Shown here: one piece after another, positions 31,450-39,756 of the stretch
Position numbering within the stretch: position 1 is the first letter of the stretch
Layout: the number at the start of each line of letters is the position of its first letter
From: a virus
Reading direction: 5' to 3' (one strand)
IMG/VR virus record: IMGVR_UViG_3300031997_000620
Location: 1 to 64,000 of that record
Length of the DNA: 64,000 bases
The notes under the pieces: model-generated
The model's database searches: none
What the model saw: only the letters and a program-made list of their open reading frames with translations
What the model was told of the DNA's origin: nothing
Program-made: the position numbers and the translations under genes

Positions 31450-31646
31450 CCTACGAACAGCAGTATCACGCAGCACTCGCTCGCATCGCGGAGCTGGAGG
31501 CAGACCGCGATCGGCTGGACTGGCTCCTCGGGGGCGAGCACGGCTGCGACGAGGTGGACATTGTCCTCAAAGGTGACGACCACATCTGGCACCCCGTGAC
31601 GACGCGGGAGCAGATCGACGCCGCCCGCGCGAAGGAGACGCCGTGA
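31446..31646 (+). CDS. Small paralogue of its neighbour (GC-rich insert)
   Basis: 66 residues, TTG start overlapping the previous TGA, with GAGGGAG at 31435-31441. It keeps only the end of the previous protein's plan: a helix RIAELEADRDRLDWLLGG, a short beta segment, and EQIDAARAKETP. It looks like a shortened duplicate. Confidence 0.65.
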   Translation: MTYEQQYHAALARIAELEADRDRLDWLLGGEHGCDEVDIVLKGDDHIWHPVTTREQIDAARAKETP

Positions 31647-31912
31647 CCCCGGAACGGATGCAGCTCCTACTAGACCGGCAGCGCACTCACGGACTTGAGT
31701 TTTCGCTGATTGATGAGATGACTCCGGATTTCACCGAAGCCCTCGCCAATCTTGCGCTAGCAGCTCGCGCCGATGAGATCGCGGAAAACGAGTTCATGTG
31801 CGGAAGCGGTGACTGCGAATCTACCAATCAGCGCGCTTACGATAAGTGGCAGCTTGCGAAAGCAGAGCGCCGTTCTGCTCTCGCAGCCGTGTTCACGGAG
31901 ATGCAGCCGTGA
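31643..31912 (+). CDS. Hypothetical helical protein (GC-rich insert)
   Basis: 89 residues, GTG start overlapping the previous TGA. It is helical (ALANLALAARADEIAENEF), with CGSGDCES and a Trp/Lys-rich C-terminal helix. I do not recognise it. The codon usage is clearly richer in GC than in the flanking phage genes. Confidence 0.62.
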   Translation: MTPERMQLLLDRQRTHGLEFSLIDEMTPDFTEALANLALAARADEIAENEFMCGSGDCESTNQRAYDKWQLAKAERRSALAAVFTEMQP

Positions 31913-31940
31913 CCGCCACCGAGGAGCTGGGAGGGGACGA

Positions 31941-32090
31941 ATGCTGAGTGACACCGAACTCGCCGCGCTAGCGCGAGCGATCACCGAACTTGCCGCGCAC
32001 CCGCCCGACGAGTGGCGCGACCTGGAGAGCGACGTGGTGAAACTGATTCGCGGTGCCCTCGCCGCAGCCCGCGCGAAGGAAGGGTCATGA
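31941..32090 (+). CDS. 49-residue helical protein (GC-rich insert)
   Basis: ATG 31941 follows GGGAGGGGA (31929-31937). The product (TELAALARAITELAAHPPDE..., ending AAARAKEGS) is a short helical protein. Its last residues repeat the ARAKE ending of the gene at 31446. The stop overlaps the ThyX start (ATGA). Confidence 0.62.
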   Translation: MLSDTELAALARAITELAAHPPDEWRDLESDVVKLIRGALAAARAKEGS

Positions 32091-32881
32091 AATTCGTAGA
32101 ACCTAAGGTTTTTCTAATTGGAGAAACTTCATTAGTTCCCGGAGGGCTTGAAGCTTACCTTAAACATGTAGGTACAAAATGGGTATATCCTGATGATGCT
32201 AACTCTGCTGCGGAAATTATTCCTGAAGTGATGGGCCGAATTTGCTATCGCTCTTGGGAGGCCGGGATGAACCCTAATGTGACGAAGGTTCGTCAAGGCA
32301 ATGAGCAGTACCTTAGCAACATCAAGGCTCAAAAGCACGGCAGCGTCCTAGAGCATGTAAACTTTAGCTTCATCTTTGCAGATGTCAGTAGAGTTTTTAC
32401 CCATGAGCTGATTACCCATCGAGTCGGGACTGCCAAGTCCCAGGAATCCCTGAGGTATGTACGCCTGGACAAGTTAAGCGCATACTTTCCTATGGTCTTT
32501 GAAGGAGATGATGGGGCTAGTGCCCTCTTTGAGAAAACCATAGAAGATCTTGAAACCATGCAAAAGTTTCTCGGGCAATATTTTAAGCTGGATGAAGAGA
32601 AAGACTTTGGAAGAAAGAAGCGAATAACTTCGGCGATGCGCCGACTCGCTCCTGAAGGCGTGGCTACTACAGTAGGATGGACAGCGAATGGGAGAACTCT
32701 TTACAATGTTATTCATCGCAGGACTTCTCCTCATGCTGAAGAGGAGATTAGGGTTGTATTTAACAAGGTGGCTGAAATTGTCATAGCTCGATATCCAAAT
32801 TTATTTTCAGACCTAATTCCAGACTCTATTGGGGCTGAAAAAGGGGTATTTTGGTATAGGAGTGTAAATGGGGAAGTATAA
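32087..32881 (+). CDS. thyX: Flavin-dependent thymidylate synthase ThyX
   Basis: 264 residues. HELITHRVGTAKSQESLRYV (about 102-121) is the ThyX motif region, although the first Arg of the RHRxxS signature is Thr here. RRLAPEGVATTVGWTANGRT and FHRRTSPHAEEEIR-like segments near the C-terminus complete the fold. It makes dTMP from dUMP with FAD, NADPH and methylene-tetrahydrofolate. It fits the deaminase-fold gene at 1.0 kb and the reductase at 28.3 kb in one deoxynucleotide pathway. ATG 32087 is preferred over the longer frame, which crosses the GC-rich gene. Confidence 0.9.
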   Translation: MKFVEPKVFLIGETSLVPGGLEAYLKHVGTKWVYPDDANSAAEIIPEVMGRICYRSWEAGMNPNVTKVRQGNEQYLSNIKAQKHGSVLEHVNFSFIFADVSRVFTHELITHRVGTAKSQESLRYVRLDKLSAYFPMVFEGDDGASALFEKTIEDLETMQKFLGQYFKLDEEKDFGRKKRITSAMRRLAPEGVATTVGWTANGRTLYNVIHRRTSPHAEEEIRVVFNKVAEIVIARYPNLFSDLIPDSIGAEKGVFWYRSVNGEV

Positions 32882-32969
32882 GAACTTGTCTAATAAAAAA
32901 TTTGGAAGACTATTAGCTGTCCAAATTTCTAAAAGGATAAAAAAGGGAGGAAATAGGCGTGGAGTTTGA
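32868..32969 (+). pseudogene. Remnant of an HNH-type endonuclease N-terminus
   Basis: A 33-codon frame reads MGKYKNLSNKKFGRLLAVQI and then stops soon after. The pattern NLSNKKFGRL is that of the opening of many phage HNH/AP2 endonucleases (D.TGKKFGRLTV), which normally continue into a W.C.C.CG domain. Here nothing follows, so it is probably a deletion scar. It overlaps the ends of thyX and the start of the next gene. Confidence 0.5.
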
Positions 32970-33390
32970 AGACAGGGAAGGGTATGACGAACTGCTGGCG
33001 GTGCTCAAAGAAGCCTATGAGCAGGCTTCGATTGGTAAGGGCCGCGAGCGCCATGCTCATGGCAATAAGCCTTTTACAGATCAGCAAATCCTAACAGGGC
33101 AACGAAAGTATGGCATGGGGTTTGCTTTAGGGCAAGCCGATAAGAAGATGGAAGAAGCCTTTCATATGCCGAATTGGACTTCAGCAAGGAGAGATCTTCT
33201 TGGGGCTCTGGTCTATGTCTCTGCCGCCATCCTATATGGGGACGAAGCTAATCAAAAGGATGCCGATCTATTTGAAGATGCGGTAAGTAGTCTGTGTGAA
33301 GAAGAAGAAAATTTAGTAGATGATGACTATGATGATCCTTTCGAAGATGACTTCGAAAACGTTAAACCCCCTATTACCGAGGAGAAGTAA
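32959..33390 (+). CDS. Conserved phage protein of unknown function
   Basis: 143 residues, GTG start 11 bases after GGGAGG. The core RERHAHGNKPFTDQQI..., GFALGQADKKMEEA and RRDLLGALVYVSAAIL recalls a family found in many phages next to replication or nucleotide genes; the function is not known to me. The last 45 residues are very acidic (DDDYDDPFEDDFEN). Confidence 0.75.
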   Translation: MEFEDREGYDELLAVLKEAYEQASIGKGRERHAHGNKPFTDQQILTGQRKYGMGFALGQADKKMEEAFHMPNWTSARRDLLGALVYVSAAILYGDEANQKDADLFEDAVSSLCEEEENLVDDDYDDPFEDDFENVKPPITEEK

Positions 33391-33393
33391 GGA

Positions 33394-36300
33394 ATGTTTC
33401 GAACAGAGCCCGACGGTAGCGTCCTTTGGCTACCTACGACAGTAGAAGAAGCAGTTCAATTTAAGATTGACCTTCTTGAAGAAGGTACCGAACATACTTC
33501 TTCTTCTTCTTTGTCCGAACAGGTTACAACTCAATTGAACTCTTTTGCAAATAAAATTCTTGAGGGTAACTCCAATCTTACACGAACAAATGATTTATAC
33601 CTATCTACTATTAAGAAAATGTTTGGTGGAGCACTATATCCGGTAGACATTGTACTTCCTGTTTATGGTGGACTACATATCCTAAAGCCCTCCCTCCAGG
33701 CTATTAAAGACCGTACCGATTATCCCTACCGATTAATCATCGTTGATGACTGCTCTCCGGATCACAAAACCAAAAAATTCTTAACAGAGTGGCAAGCAAA
33801 CAATCCTGCGCACACTGTAATCTTTCAACCGAAAAATAAGGGTTTTGCTGCGTCTGTAAACAAAGGCATTAGAACGGGGCAGGGCGGGTATATCTGTGTC
33901 TTGAATTCAGATGTTCTTGTAACTCCTAACTGGTTAACTAAACTAGTATTTGCACTTGAAGCCTCTCCTACCCATGCAATCGTTAACCCTGTCACTAACA
34001 ATACAGCTATTATTGATATTGCAATGCACCCCGGACTCAGTTATTTGGATATGAATCGAGGTCTAGAAGCAGTTTCTTCTCATAGATATCCCGAAATCAT
34101 GCCTACGGGATTCTGTTTTATGTTCAAAAGAGAACTGATAACTAAAATTGGGTACTTTGACGAGGCATATGGTAGCTACGGTGAGGAAAGCGATTTCTGG
34201 ATGCGTACTCTCTCCTATGCAGATCCTAACGGAGTATTTCCTAGATACAAGGCTGTACTCGCAGACGATACATATCTCTACCATGAACGAGGTTCCTCTT
34301 TTAGCGCCTTGGGTACAGAGCAGCATATGGGTATTAGAAGGGGTGGCAGCGAACGGTTTAACCGAATCTGGCCTCAATTTAAGTCTTGGAGAAAACACAA
34401 TAAAGTTGAAAACGATATTCAGTATTTAAAGGATGAACTACCGAAAAGGGTAACTACAAAGGAATCTCCTTATAACATTGCGTTCCTTGTGTTTAGCACG
34501 GCCTACTGTGGCGGGATGGCTTTTATTGCTGACATTGTAAACCAACTTCAGGAAGAGGGCGTAAACGCTAAAGTTGTGCAAATTAATCGAGATCCCGCTC
34601 ATGTAGCCCCTCCTACAATGGGAGAACTTCGCTCTGGAGTTATTTCGTTTGAATCACCTAAAGATGCAGTAGATCATTTTAGTTCTAGTGTTTTTGATAG
34701 TGGTGTTATTGTTGCTGCCACCAATGAGATGCAGCAACTCGCAGAGCAGATTGGGGTAAACAACCCTAAACTTCTAAATGTTCTATTCAGTCAAAGTTTC
34801 GACCCTGCATTAGTTCCCAACGACCAGTTGAGTACGACTATGAAAGAGCAGTACCACAAGGCCCCTTATATCATCTCGAATGCCAAATGGCTTGATGAAA
34901 CAATCAAATCTATAACCAATAGATCAACTTTTGGGTATGTTAATCCTGGCGTCAATTCTGAGTTATTCTATCCTCGTGGTAGGGACCGAGGTGACGATCG
35001 TCCTACGGTAGCGTTTTTCTTAAACTCTCGCGAAGAATACAGAGGGTTTAATAGGGGGCTTGAAGCGGCCTTCGCTTTGCATAATATCAGTTTACAATGT
35101 AATATTGATATCCGCATTGTAGGAATTGGAGTAGATGCTGTACAAGGAGCCCCTTTCATTACCTGTGTTGGTGGAATGTCTCAAGCTAGGATAGCTACCT
35201 TCCTGTCAACTGAAGTAGACGTAATATGTGATCCTCAGACTATTCATACCTACGGCATGCCCTCTCTTGAAGGGATGGCTAGTGGAGCAGTTCCGGTATG
35301 CTGGGACAACGTAGGAATTCACGAGTTTGCTACAAACGGTATCGACAGTATAATTCTTCCGAAAGAGGCAACTCCGGGCATGGTCGCTCAAGAGATTTTT
35401 AACTTGCTGACCAATACGTCCACTCTCGATACGATGAAGGCCGAGGCAGTCCTAGTTTCGAAGAAGCATAATAGAAAGGTTGCCGTAACTCAGTTCATTC
35501 AAAATTTGGAAGAAAATTTCCGGCTTCGTCACGCCAAGAGAAAGATATTTGTTGTTACGCCTCACCTACGAAAGCATGGGGGGCCGACAACTATTCTTCA
35601 TACTGCCGAGGCCCTAGCATCGCTTGGGCATGATGTAACTCTCGGGTGCATCTACGCAGACATTAACCCGGAAATCATCAAAGAAACCAATATCCCTATC
35701 TCCATAAAATGGCAAGATCCTGGGAAGTATGACGTTATCATAACTAACTCCGACAACCCCCACAATGAACACTTCTCATTCGCAAAGTGGGCGGACAAGA
35801 AGGTACTACTAAAGTTGTCCCATAATCCCCGATTTCAAAAGTTGGAAGACGACGCGTTAAAACTTGAGTGGGATGATATCTGCACCAGCACAAACTGGCT
35901 TGTTAACGCTTGCGCTAAGCCTCAGGTCGAGTCAGGATGGACACATCCTCCGAGGGAGGCACACCGAGTAGGGTGGTATCACTACGGCCATAAGGACTTT
36001 GTATGTAAGTATACAGATAGAAAGTATTTCATAAATGGACAGATGAATATACTCACCCTGATTCATCATCACCCGACAAAGGGAACTCCGGAAGCACTGA
36101 CAGCCCTAGCAGCTATCAAGGAAAAGTATGGAGATAAGGTCAATATCTTTGGAGTTGGCGAATGGCCCGAATTTACGAAGCAGTGCCCTCCGTGGATGCA
36201 GTATTTCCTTAACATAGACCGGAAATCTCTTGCTCAAATCTATAGACAGATGGATTTCTTTTTATCTGCTTCACACTCTGAAGGGTTGGGTAGAATGTCT

Positions 36301-36558
36301 CTAGAGGCAATGTCTGCAAGTTGTCTAGTAATCAAGACTCCTACAGGAGCAGAGTTTGAGAAGGATATGGTCAACTGTGTAGTCGCTGACGGATTTACGG
36401 CTACTGATTTGGCTAACGCTCTAGATAAGCTAGGATCTGATGAAGAAACTTTCAAGAGGATTGTCAAAGAAGGATTCATTACCGCAGAAACCCTTTCCGA
36501 CCCCGGCCCCTATCGTGAGACTTGGGCGAGAGTAATTGAGGATATTTATGGAAACTAG
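33394..36558 (+). CDS. Three-domain glycosyltransferase (GT2-GT4-GT4)
   Basis: 1054 residues, unusually large for a phage enzyme. Residues about 85-330 are a GT-A (GT2) domain: VDIVLPVYGG, VDDCSPD, LNSDVLV, ending FDEAYGSYGEESDFW. Residues about 365-705 are a GT-B unit with PSLEGMASGAVPVCWDN (GT4 E-x7-E region). Residues about 710-1050 are a second GT-B unit with VVTPHLRKHGGPTTILHTA and SEGLGRMSLEAMSASC. Three linked transferases suggest assembly of a short glycan by one polypeptide. Targets could be virion proteins, DNA or host surface glycan. Confidence 0.87.
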   Translation: MFRTEPDGSVLWLPTTVEEAVQFKIDLLEEGTEHTSSSSLSEQVTTQLNSFANKILEGNSNLTRTNDLYLSTIKKMFGGALYPVDIVLPVYGGLHILKPSLQAIKDRTDYPYRLIIVDDCSPDHKTKKFLTEWQANNPAHTVIFQPKNKGFAASVNKGIRTGQGGYICVLNSDVLVTPNWLTKLVFALEASPTHAIVNPVTNNTAIIDIAMHPGLSYLDMNRGLEAVSSHRYPEIMPTGFCFMFKRELITKIGYFDEAYGSYGEESDFWMRTLSYADPNGVFPRYKAVLADDTYLYHERGSSFSALGTEQHMGIRRGGSERFNRIWPQFKSWRKHNKVENDIQYLKDELPKRVTTKESPYNIAFLVFSTAYCGGMAFIADIVNQLQEEGVNAKVVQINRDPAHVAPPTMGELRSGVISFESPKDAVDHFSSSVFDSGVIVAATNEMQQLAEQIGVNNPKLLNVLFSQSFDPALVPNDQLSTTMKEQYHKAPYIISNAKWLDETIKSITNRSTFGYVNPGVNSELFYPRGRDRGDDRPTVAFFLNSREEYRGFNRGLEAAFALHNISLQCNIDIRIVGIGVDAVQGAPFITCVGGMSQARIATFLSTEVDVICDPQTIHTYGMPSLEGMASGAVPVCWDNVGIHEFATNGIDSIILPKEATPGMVAQEIFNLLTNTSTLDTMKAEAVLVSKKHNRKVAVTQFIQNLEENFRLRHAKRKIFVVTPHLRKHGGPTTILHTAEALASLGHDVTLGCIYADINPEIIKETNIPISIKWQDPGKYDVIITNSDNPHNEHFSFAKWADKKVLLKLSHNPRFQKLEDDALKLEWDDICTSTNWLVNACAKPQVESGWTHPPREAHRVGWYHYGHKDFVCKYTDRKYFINGQMNILTLIHHHPTKGTPEALTALAAIKEKYGDKVNIFGVGEWPEFTKQCPPWMQYFLNIDRKSLAQIYRQMDFFLSASHSEGLGRMSLEAMSASCLVIKTPTGAEFEKDMVNCVVADGFTATDLANALDKLGSDEETFKRIVKEGFITAETLSDPGPYRETWARVIEDIYGN

Positions 36559-37324
36559 CAAACGAGGAGTTGCAATCTGCCACTATAATAGGGTCTTAAC
36601 TCTAGAAAAGCTGATTACTAGGGTTATCGATACAGTCCCTCAGGACTGTAGGGTTGTGGTTTGTGATGACGGATCTGATGCTGTTTTTAGCCCTCAAGAA
36701 GTTCATGACATTAGCGCATCAGACATCTGTAGAAAGATTGGGGTTCCCCTAATTCAAGGACGCAATCTTGGGGTATCCGCAAACAAGAACCGTGCCCTCT
36801 GGGCTCTTCAGGACTGTCACTTCATGTGTATTCTAGAGGATGATCTATTCCCGAATGCCCCGGGATGGATGGAAGACTACGAAAGGGCCTCGTCCCTTTC
36901 AGGGGTTCATCATTTCTGCCGAGTGCAGGATAAGGAAGTTGAAGAAACGATTTCCAGTTTCTCCAACTTTATGATCTCTGAAGGTCTTACTCCGATTTTT
37001 GGCCCTTCTCCCCGTGGGGATCTGACGTTCCTTACGAGTCGAGTCCTTAAGGAAGTAGGAGGATTCAACCCTGCCTTTATCGGGGCAGGATATGCCCACG
37101 GGGAATGGACTGCTAGAGTCGTAGCGGCGGGGCTAATCCCTCACCCTCTTAAGTATGTGGATATTCAAGAGGCACGGAACAAGTTTGAACAAATCGGAGA
37201 TACTGAGGGGGGCCGCTGGCTACAACCCAACAGCTTAATTCAGACTCAGATCAAGAATAACCGCAAGCTTCTAAAACAGCTCCAACGGACAGGGTATATC
37301 TATCATCCTCTGGTGCTCTCATGA
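36548..37324 (+). CDS. GT2-like glycosyltransferase
   Basis: 258 residues. The motifs VVVCDDGSD (about 37-45), ILEDDLFP (the DxD-type metal site, about 96) and GGFNPAFIGAGYAHGEWTAR (acceptor/catalytic region) place it in the GT-A fold. ATG 36548 follows TTGAGGAT; it overlaps the previous gene by 11 bases. It is part of the phage glycosylation cluster. Confidence 0.82.
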   Translation: METSKRGVAICHYNRVLTLEKLITRVIDTVPQDCRVVVCDDGSDAVFSPQEVHDISASDICRKIGVPLIQGRNLGVSANKNRALWALQDCHFMCILEDDLFPNAPGWMEDYERASSLSGVHHFCRVQDKEVEETISSFSNFMISEGLTPIFGPSPRGDLTFLTSRVLKEVGGFNPAFIGAGYAHGEWTARVVAAGLIPHPLKYVDIQEARNKFEQIGDTEGGRWLQPNSLIQTQIKNNRKLLKQLQRTGYIYHPLVLS

Positions 37325-37866
37325 TGAGAGAAATAGTGACATACCCGAATGCAGATATCCGTGAACTCTCGGCTACCGTTAGAAGGATCAATGGCCCTGA
37401 GACGATGCAGCTTATTGAGGATATGAAAGAGACTATGCTGGCATACAAGGGAGTAGGGCTCGCTGCACCTCAAGTGGGGGTTCGCAAGAGAATTATCATA
37501 GCCGAGTTTGATGGGATCTTAGCCTTAATCAATCCAAAGTATAAGGTCTTAGGGGAGGAGACTTTCAAGTCCTTGGAAGGGTGCTTATCAGTTCCCGGCC
37601 CGACAGCAGTAATCACCCGATTTAACTCCATTGAAGTTACCGGAAAGGAGCCTCATTTTTGGAACAACGAAGTTGTCACCAGTGATTTTAAGTGGATCTT
37701 TACAGGAGAAGAAGCAGCTATCATTCAGCATGAAATAGACCACCTAGAAGGGTGCCTATTCTTTGACCACCTGAAGCCGATGGCAAAGAATATGTACATT
37801 AGAAAGATGAACAAACAGATCAAAAGGGGGCAGGCATGGCGGTATCAAGTCGCAACATCGTTGTAA
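37321..37866 (+). CDS. def: Peptide deformylase
   Basis: 181 residues. All three signatures are intact: GVGLAAPQ (44-51), EGCLS (86-90, metal Cys88) and QHEIDHLEG (136-144, His137, Glu138, His141). It removes the N-formyl group from new proteins. Several phages carry short deformylases; this one has near-bacterial length. It is wedged between glycosyltransferase genes, overlapping by 4 bases before and 31 bases after. Confidence 0.93.
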   Translation: MMREIVTYPNADIRELSATVRRINGPETMQLIEDMKETMLAYKGVGLAAPQVGVRKRIIIAEFDGILALINPKYKVLGEETFKSLEGCLSVPGPTAVITRFNSIEVTGKEPHFWNNEVVTSDFKWIFTGEEAAIIQHEIDHLEGCLFFDHLKPMAKNMYIRKMNKQIKRGQAWRYQVATSL

Positions 37867-38756
37867 ACCTACTCAAGTTTAACTATAAGGATCAAGTAGT
37901 TCAAAGCTATGCCCAGTCTGTAGTGCGGGAAATCAAAGCTCTCGGGCACGACGTTACTGAGATTGGCCCCGGAACAGAGTGGCAGCATGACTTTGACTTT
38001 ACTAGCTTCGATTTAGTAGTAGATCTTGATTGCGGGCGGAACCCCAACACAGGAGATCTAAATTTTCGATTCCACAATAACCCTAGCCCGATTCCTTCTG
38101 TAGTTTGGTTCATTGATTCACATGGAAACCCCACACTACACCACAGACTGGCTAGGAATTATGACCATGTGTTCTTTGCCGTTTGGGCCAAGAGAGACTT
38201 GTTTGCCTCTCACAAATCGGCTCATTGGTGTCCTAACGCTACGGACTCCGAGTGGTTTAACAGCTCATTCCAGTCCACCCATCCTTCTTATGACTTTGGG
38301 TTCTTTGGATCTAAAATGGGTCTAATTCGGGCAGATCCTATGAAGGACATCTGTGCCCGCCATGAGTGGCCTTGTGATGTTCGCCAAATTTCTACAGTCA
38401 ACAAGCATCGATGGCCCTATACGGCCCAGGCTATGGGCAATTGCAAGGCGCTGTTCAACCACGGCCAGAAACATGATGGCCCTAATCTTAGGGTTGTTGA
38501 GTCGATGGCAATGGGCCTACCGTTGATTAGCGATCAAGATCCGCGTTCAGGGATGGACGAGTTGTTTACTCCTTGGGAGCACTACTACCCTTATGACTTT
38601 AGCACCTACGAAGGTTTAGAGCATATCATGAAACTGGTTAAGATAGACTATCAAAAAGCTCTTAATGTTGGGGAGACAGCAATGCAGGAAGTTCATGCAA
38701 AGCACCTGATTAAACATCGGGTGCAACAGATGTTGGAGGTGGCTTTTGCAAAGTAA
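37836..38756 (+). CDS. CgeB-like glycosyltransferase (GT-B)
   Basis: 306 residues. The pattern VVDLDCGRN..., DFGFFGSKMG and the C-terminal GPNLRVVESMAMGLPLISDQ, with the Glu of GT4-type enzymes, matches the CgeB/Glyco_trans_1_2 group. The sugar and acceptor are unknown. The start overlaps the deformylase gene by 31 bases. Confidence 0.78.
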   Translation: MAVSSRNIVVNLLKFNYKDQVVQSYAQSVVREIKALGHDVTEIGPGTEWQHDFDFTSFDLVVDLDCGRNPNTGDLNFRFHNNPSPIPSVVWFIDSHGNPTLHHRLARNYDHVFFAVWAKRDLFASHKSAHWCPNATDSEWFNSSFQSTHPSYDFGFFGSKMGLIRADPMKDICARHEWPCDVRQISTVNKHRWPYTAQAMGNCKALFNHGQKHDGPNLRVVESMAMGLPLISDQDPRSGMDELFTPWEHYYPYDFSTYEGLEHIMKLVKIDYQKALNVGETAMQEVHAKHLIKHRVQQMLEVAFAK

Positions 38757-39498
38757 CAATCTTACAGCCGTTGTTCTAGTAAAGAACGACCAGTTCTTTC
38801 TACGGTATGCTTTGGAGTCTACCCGAAAGCTCTTCAAGAACTATGTCTTTTATGATATAAGTAGCGAAGACAGAACTCGGGATGTCATTGCCTCGTTTAT
38901 CAAAACTCTACCGGATGATGCAAACGTGTCAATTCGTTATCTGCCGATGTGCCCCCCGTCAGTGCAAGGGTGCTTCAGAAACTCTATGATTGTAGAAGCC
39001 CGCACAAATTGGTATTTCATCCTTGATGGGGACGAGGTGTATAATGAAAAAGGAGTTCAAGCCATCGCAGATGGGTTTGAAGTAATGAAAAAAGAGCACA
39101 CTAAAGATGAAAGAAAAATCTATGGAGTGTTATCGAGACTAGAAGTCGGGCAACACCTAATATCAAAATATAACACCATTCGCTCCCATCACAGGGTTTA
39201 CCATCAAACTGCCTCTTGGGTAGGCAATCATCCGGGTGAGATTCCGTTTTATGAACAGTGCCCTAAACGCGAATACGAGTTTTCCGAAGACGCTCTATGC
39301 TACCACTTTCACAATGCAGATCGATCTCCTCATGATTCTGCTGCTTTGAAAAGAGTTGACCGTAGAGCCAGAGGCACCTACCGCCCGGGTGAGTTAGTTC
39401 CTTTTGATCTTTTTGAGGCTCTTCCCATCTTAAAGACAAAGTTCGATGACATACCTGTAAATCCTATTCTGGAAAGGCTACAAAATGGCCTCAGCTAG
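38746..39498 (+). CDS. GT2-like glycosyltransferase
   Basis: 250 residues. The start is TTG 38746, supported by GGAGGT (38735-38740) at 5 bases. TAVVLVKNDQFFLRYALEST and YFILDGDEVYN (the DxD motif, about 95) mark a GT-A fold of the kind that transfers sugars in LPS or capsule biosynthesis. It overlaps the CgeB-like gene by 11 bases. It is the last enzyme of the glycosyltransferase cluster. Confidence 0.78.
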   Translation: MQSNNLTAVVLVKNDQFFLRYALESTRKLFKNYVFYDISSEDRTRDVIASFIKTLPDDANVSIRYLPMCPPSVQGCFRNSMIVEARTNWYFILDGDEVYNEKGVQAIADGFEVMKKEHTKDERKIYGVLSRLEVGQHLISKYNTIRSHHRVYHQTASWVGNHPGEIPFYEQCPKREYEFSEDALCYHFHNADRSPHDSAALKRVDRRARGTYRPGELVPFDLFEALPILKTKFDDIPVNPILERLQNGLS

Positions 39499-39546
39499 AC
39501 ACGGACCGGCTGCTATCAGCAATGCGACTCGAAAGGACAGGTCAAC

Positions 39547-39747
39547 ATGACTTCAATCAGATGCAAGTGTGGACGGTATTCGAATTATGGTCTTACATGT
39601 AGCAATTGCCGTGGCTCATACTTCACTAAGAAGAGCGAAGAAGTAGAACCTGATTTTGAAATGGTTGAAAAGCCTGAAGGGGAAAAAGAGGATATCTCTT
39701 TTGAAGAAGTAGAAGATTTCTTTCAGAGAGATGATGAAGATGACTAA
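39547..39747 (+). CDS. Small zinc-ribbon protein with acidic tail
   Basis: 66 residues. CKCGRYSNYGLTCSNCRGSY is a compact four-cysteine zinc ribbon. Residues 30-66 are very acidic (EGEKEDISFEEVEDFF). The basic/acidic layout suggests a protein-binding or nucleic-acid mimic role, but this is inference. It is the last rightward gene, ending 9 bases from the end of the convergent gene. Confidence 0.7.
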   Translation: MTSIRCKCGRYSNYGLTCSNCRGSYFTKKSEEVEPDFEMVEKPEGEKEDISFEEVEDFFQRDDEDD

Positions 39748-39756
39748 GGCATTTTT

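Noticed and set aside
31909-31947. 12-codon GTG frame between GC-rich genes
   Set aside because: It is very short, with composition explained by the ribosome-site-like GGAGGGG; there is no other support.
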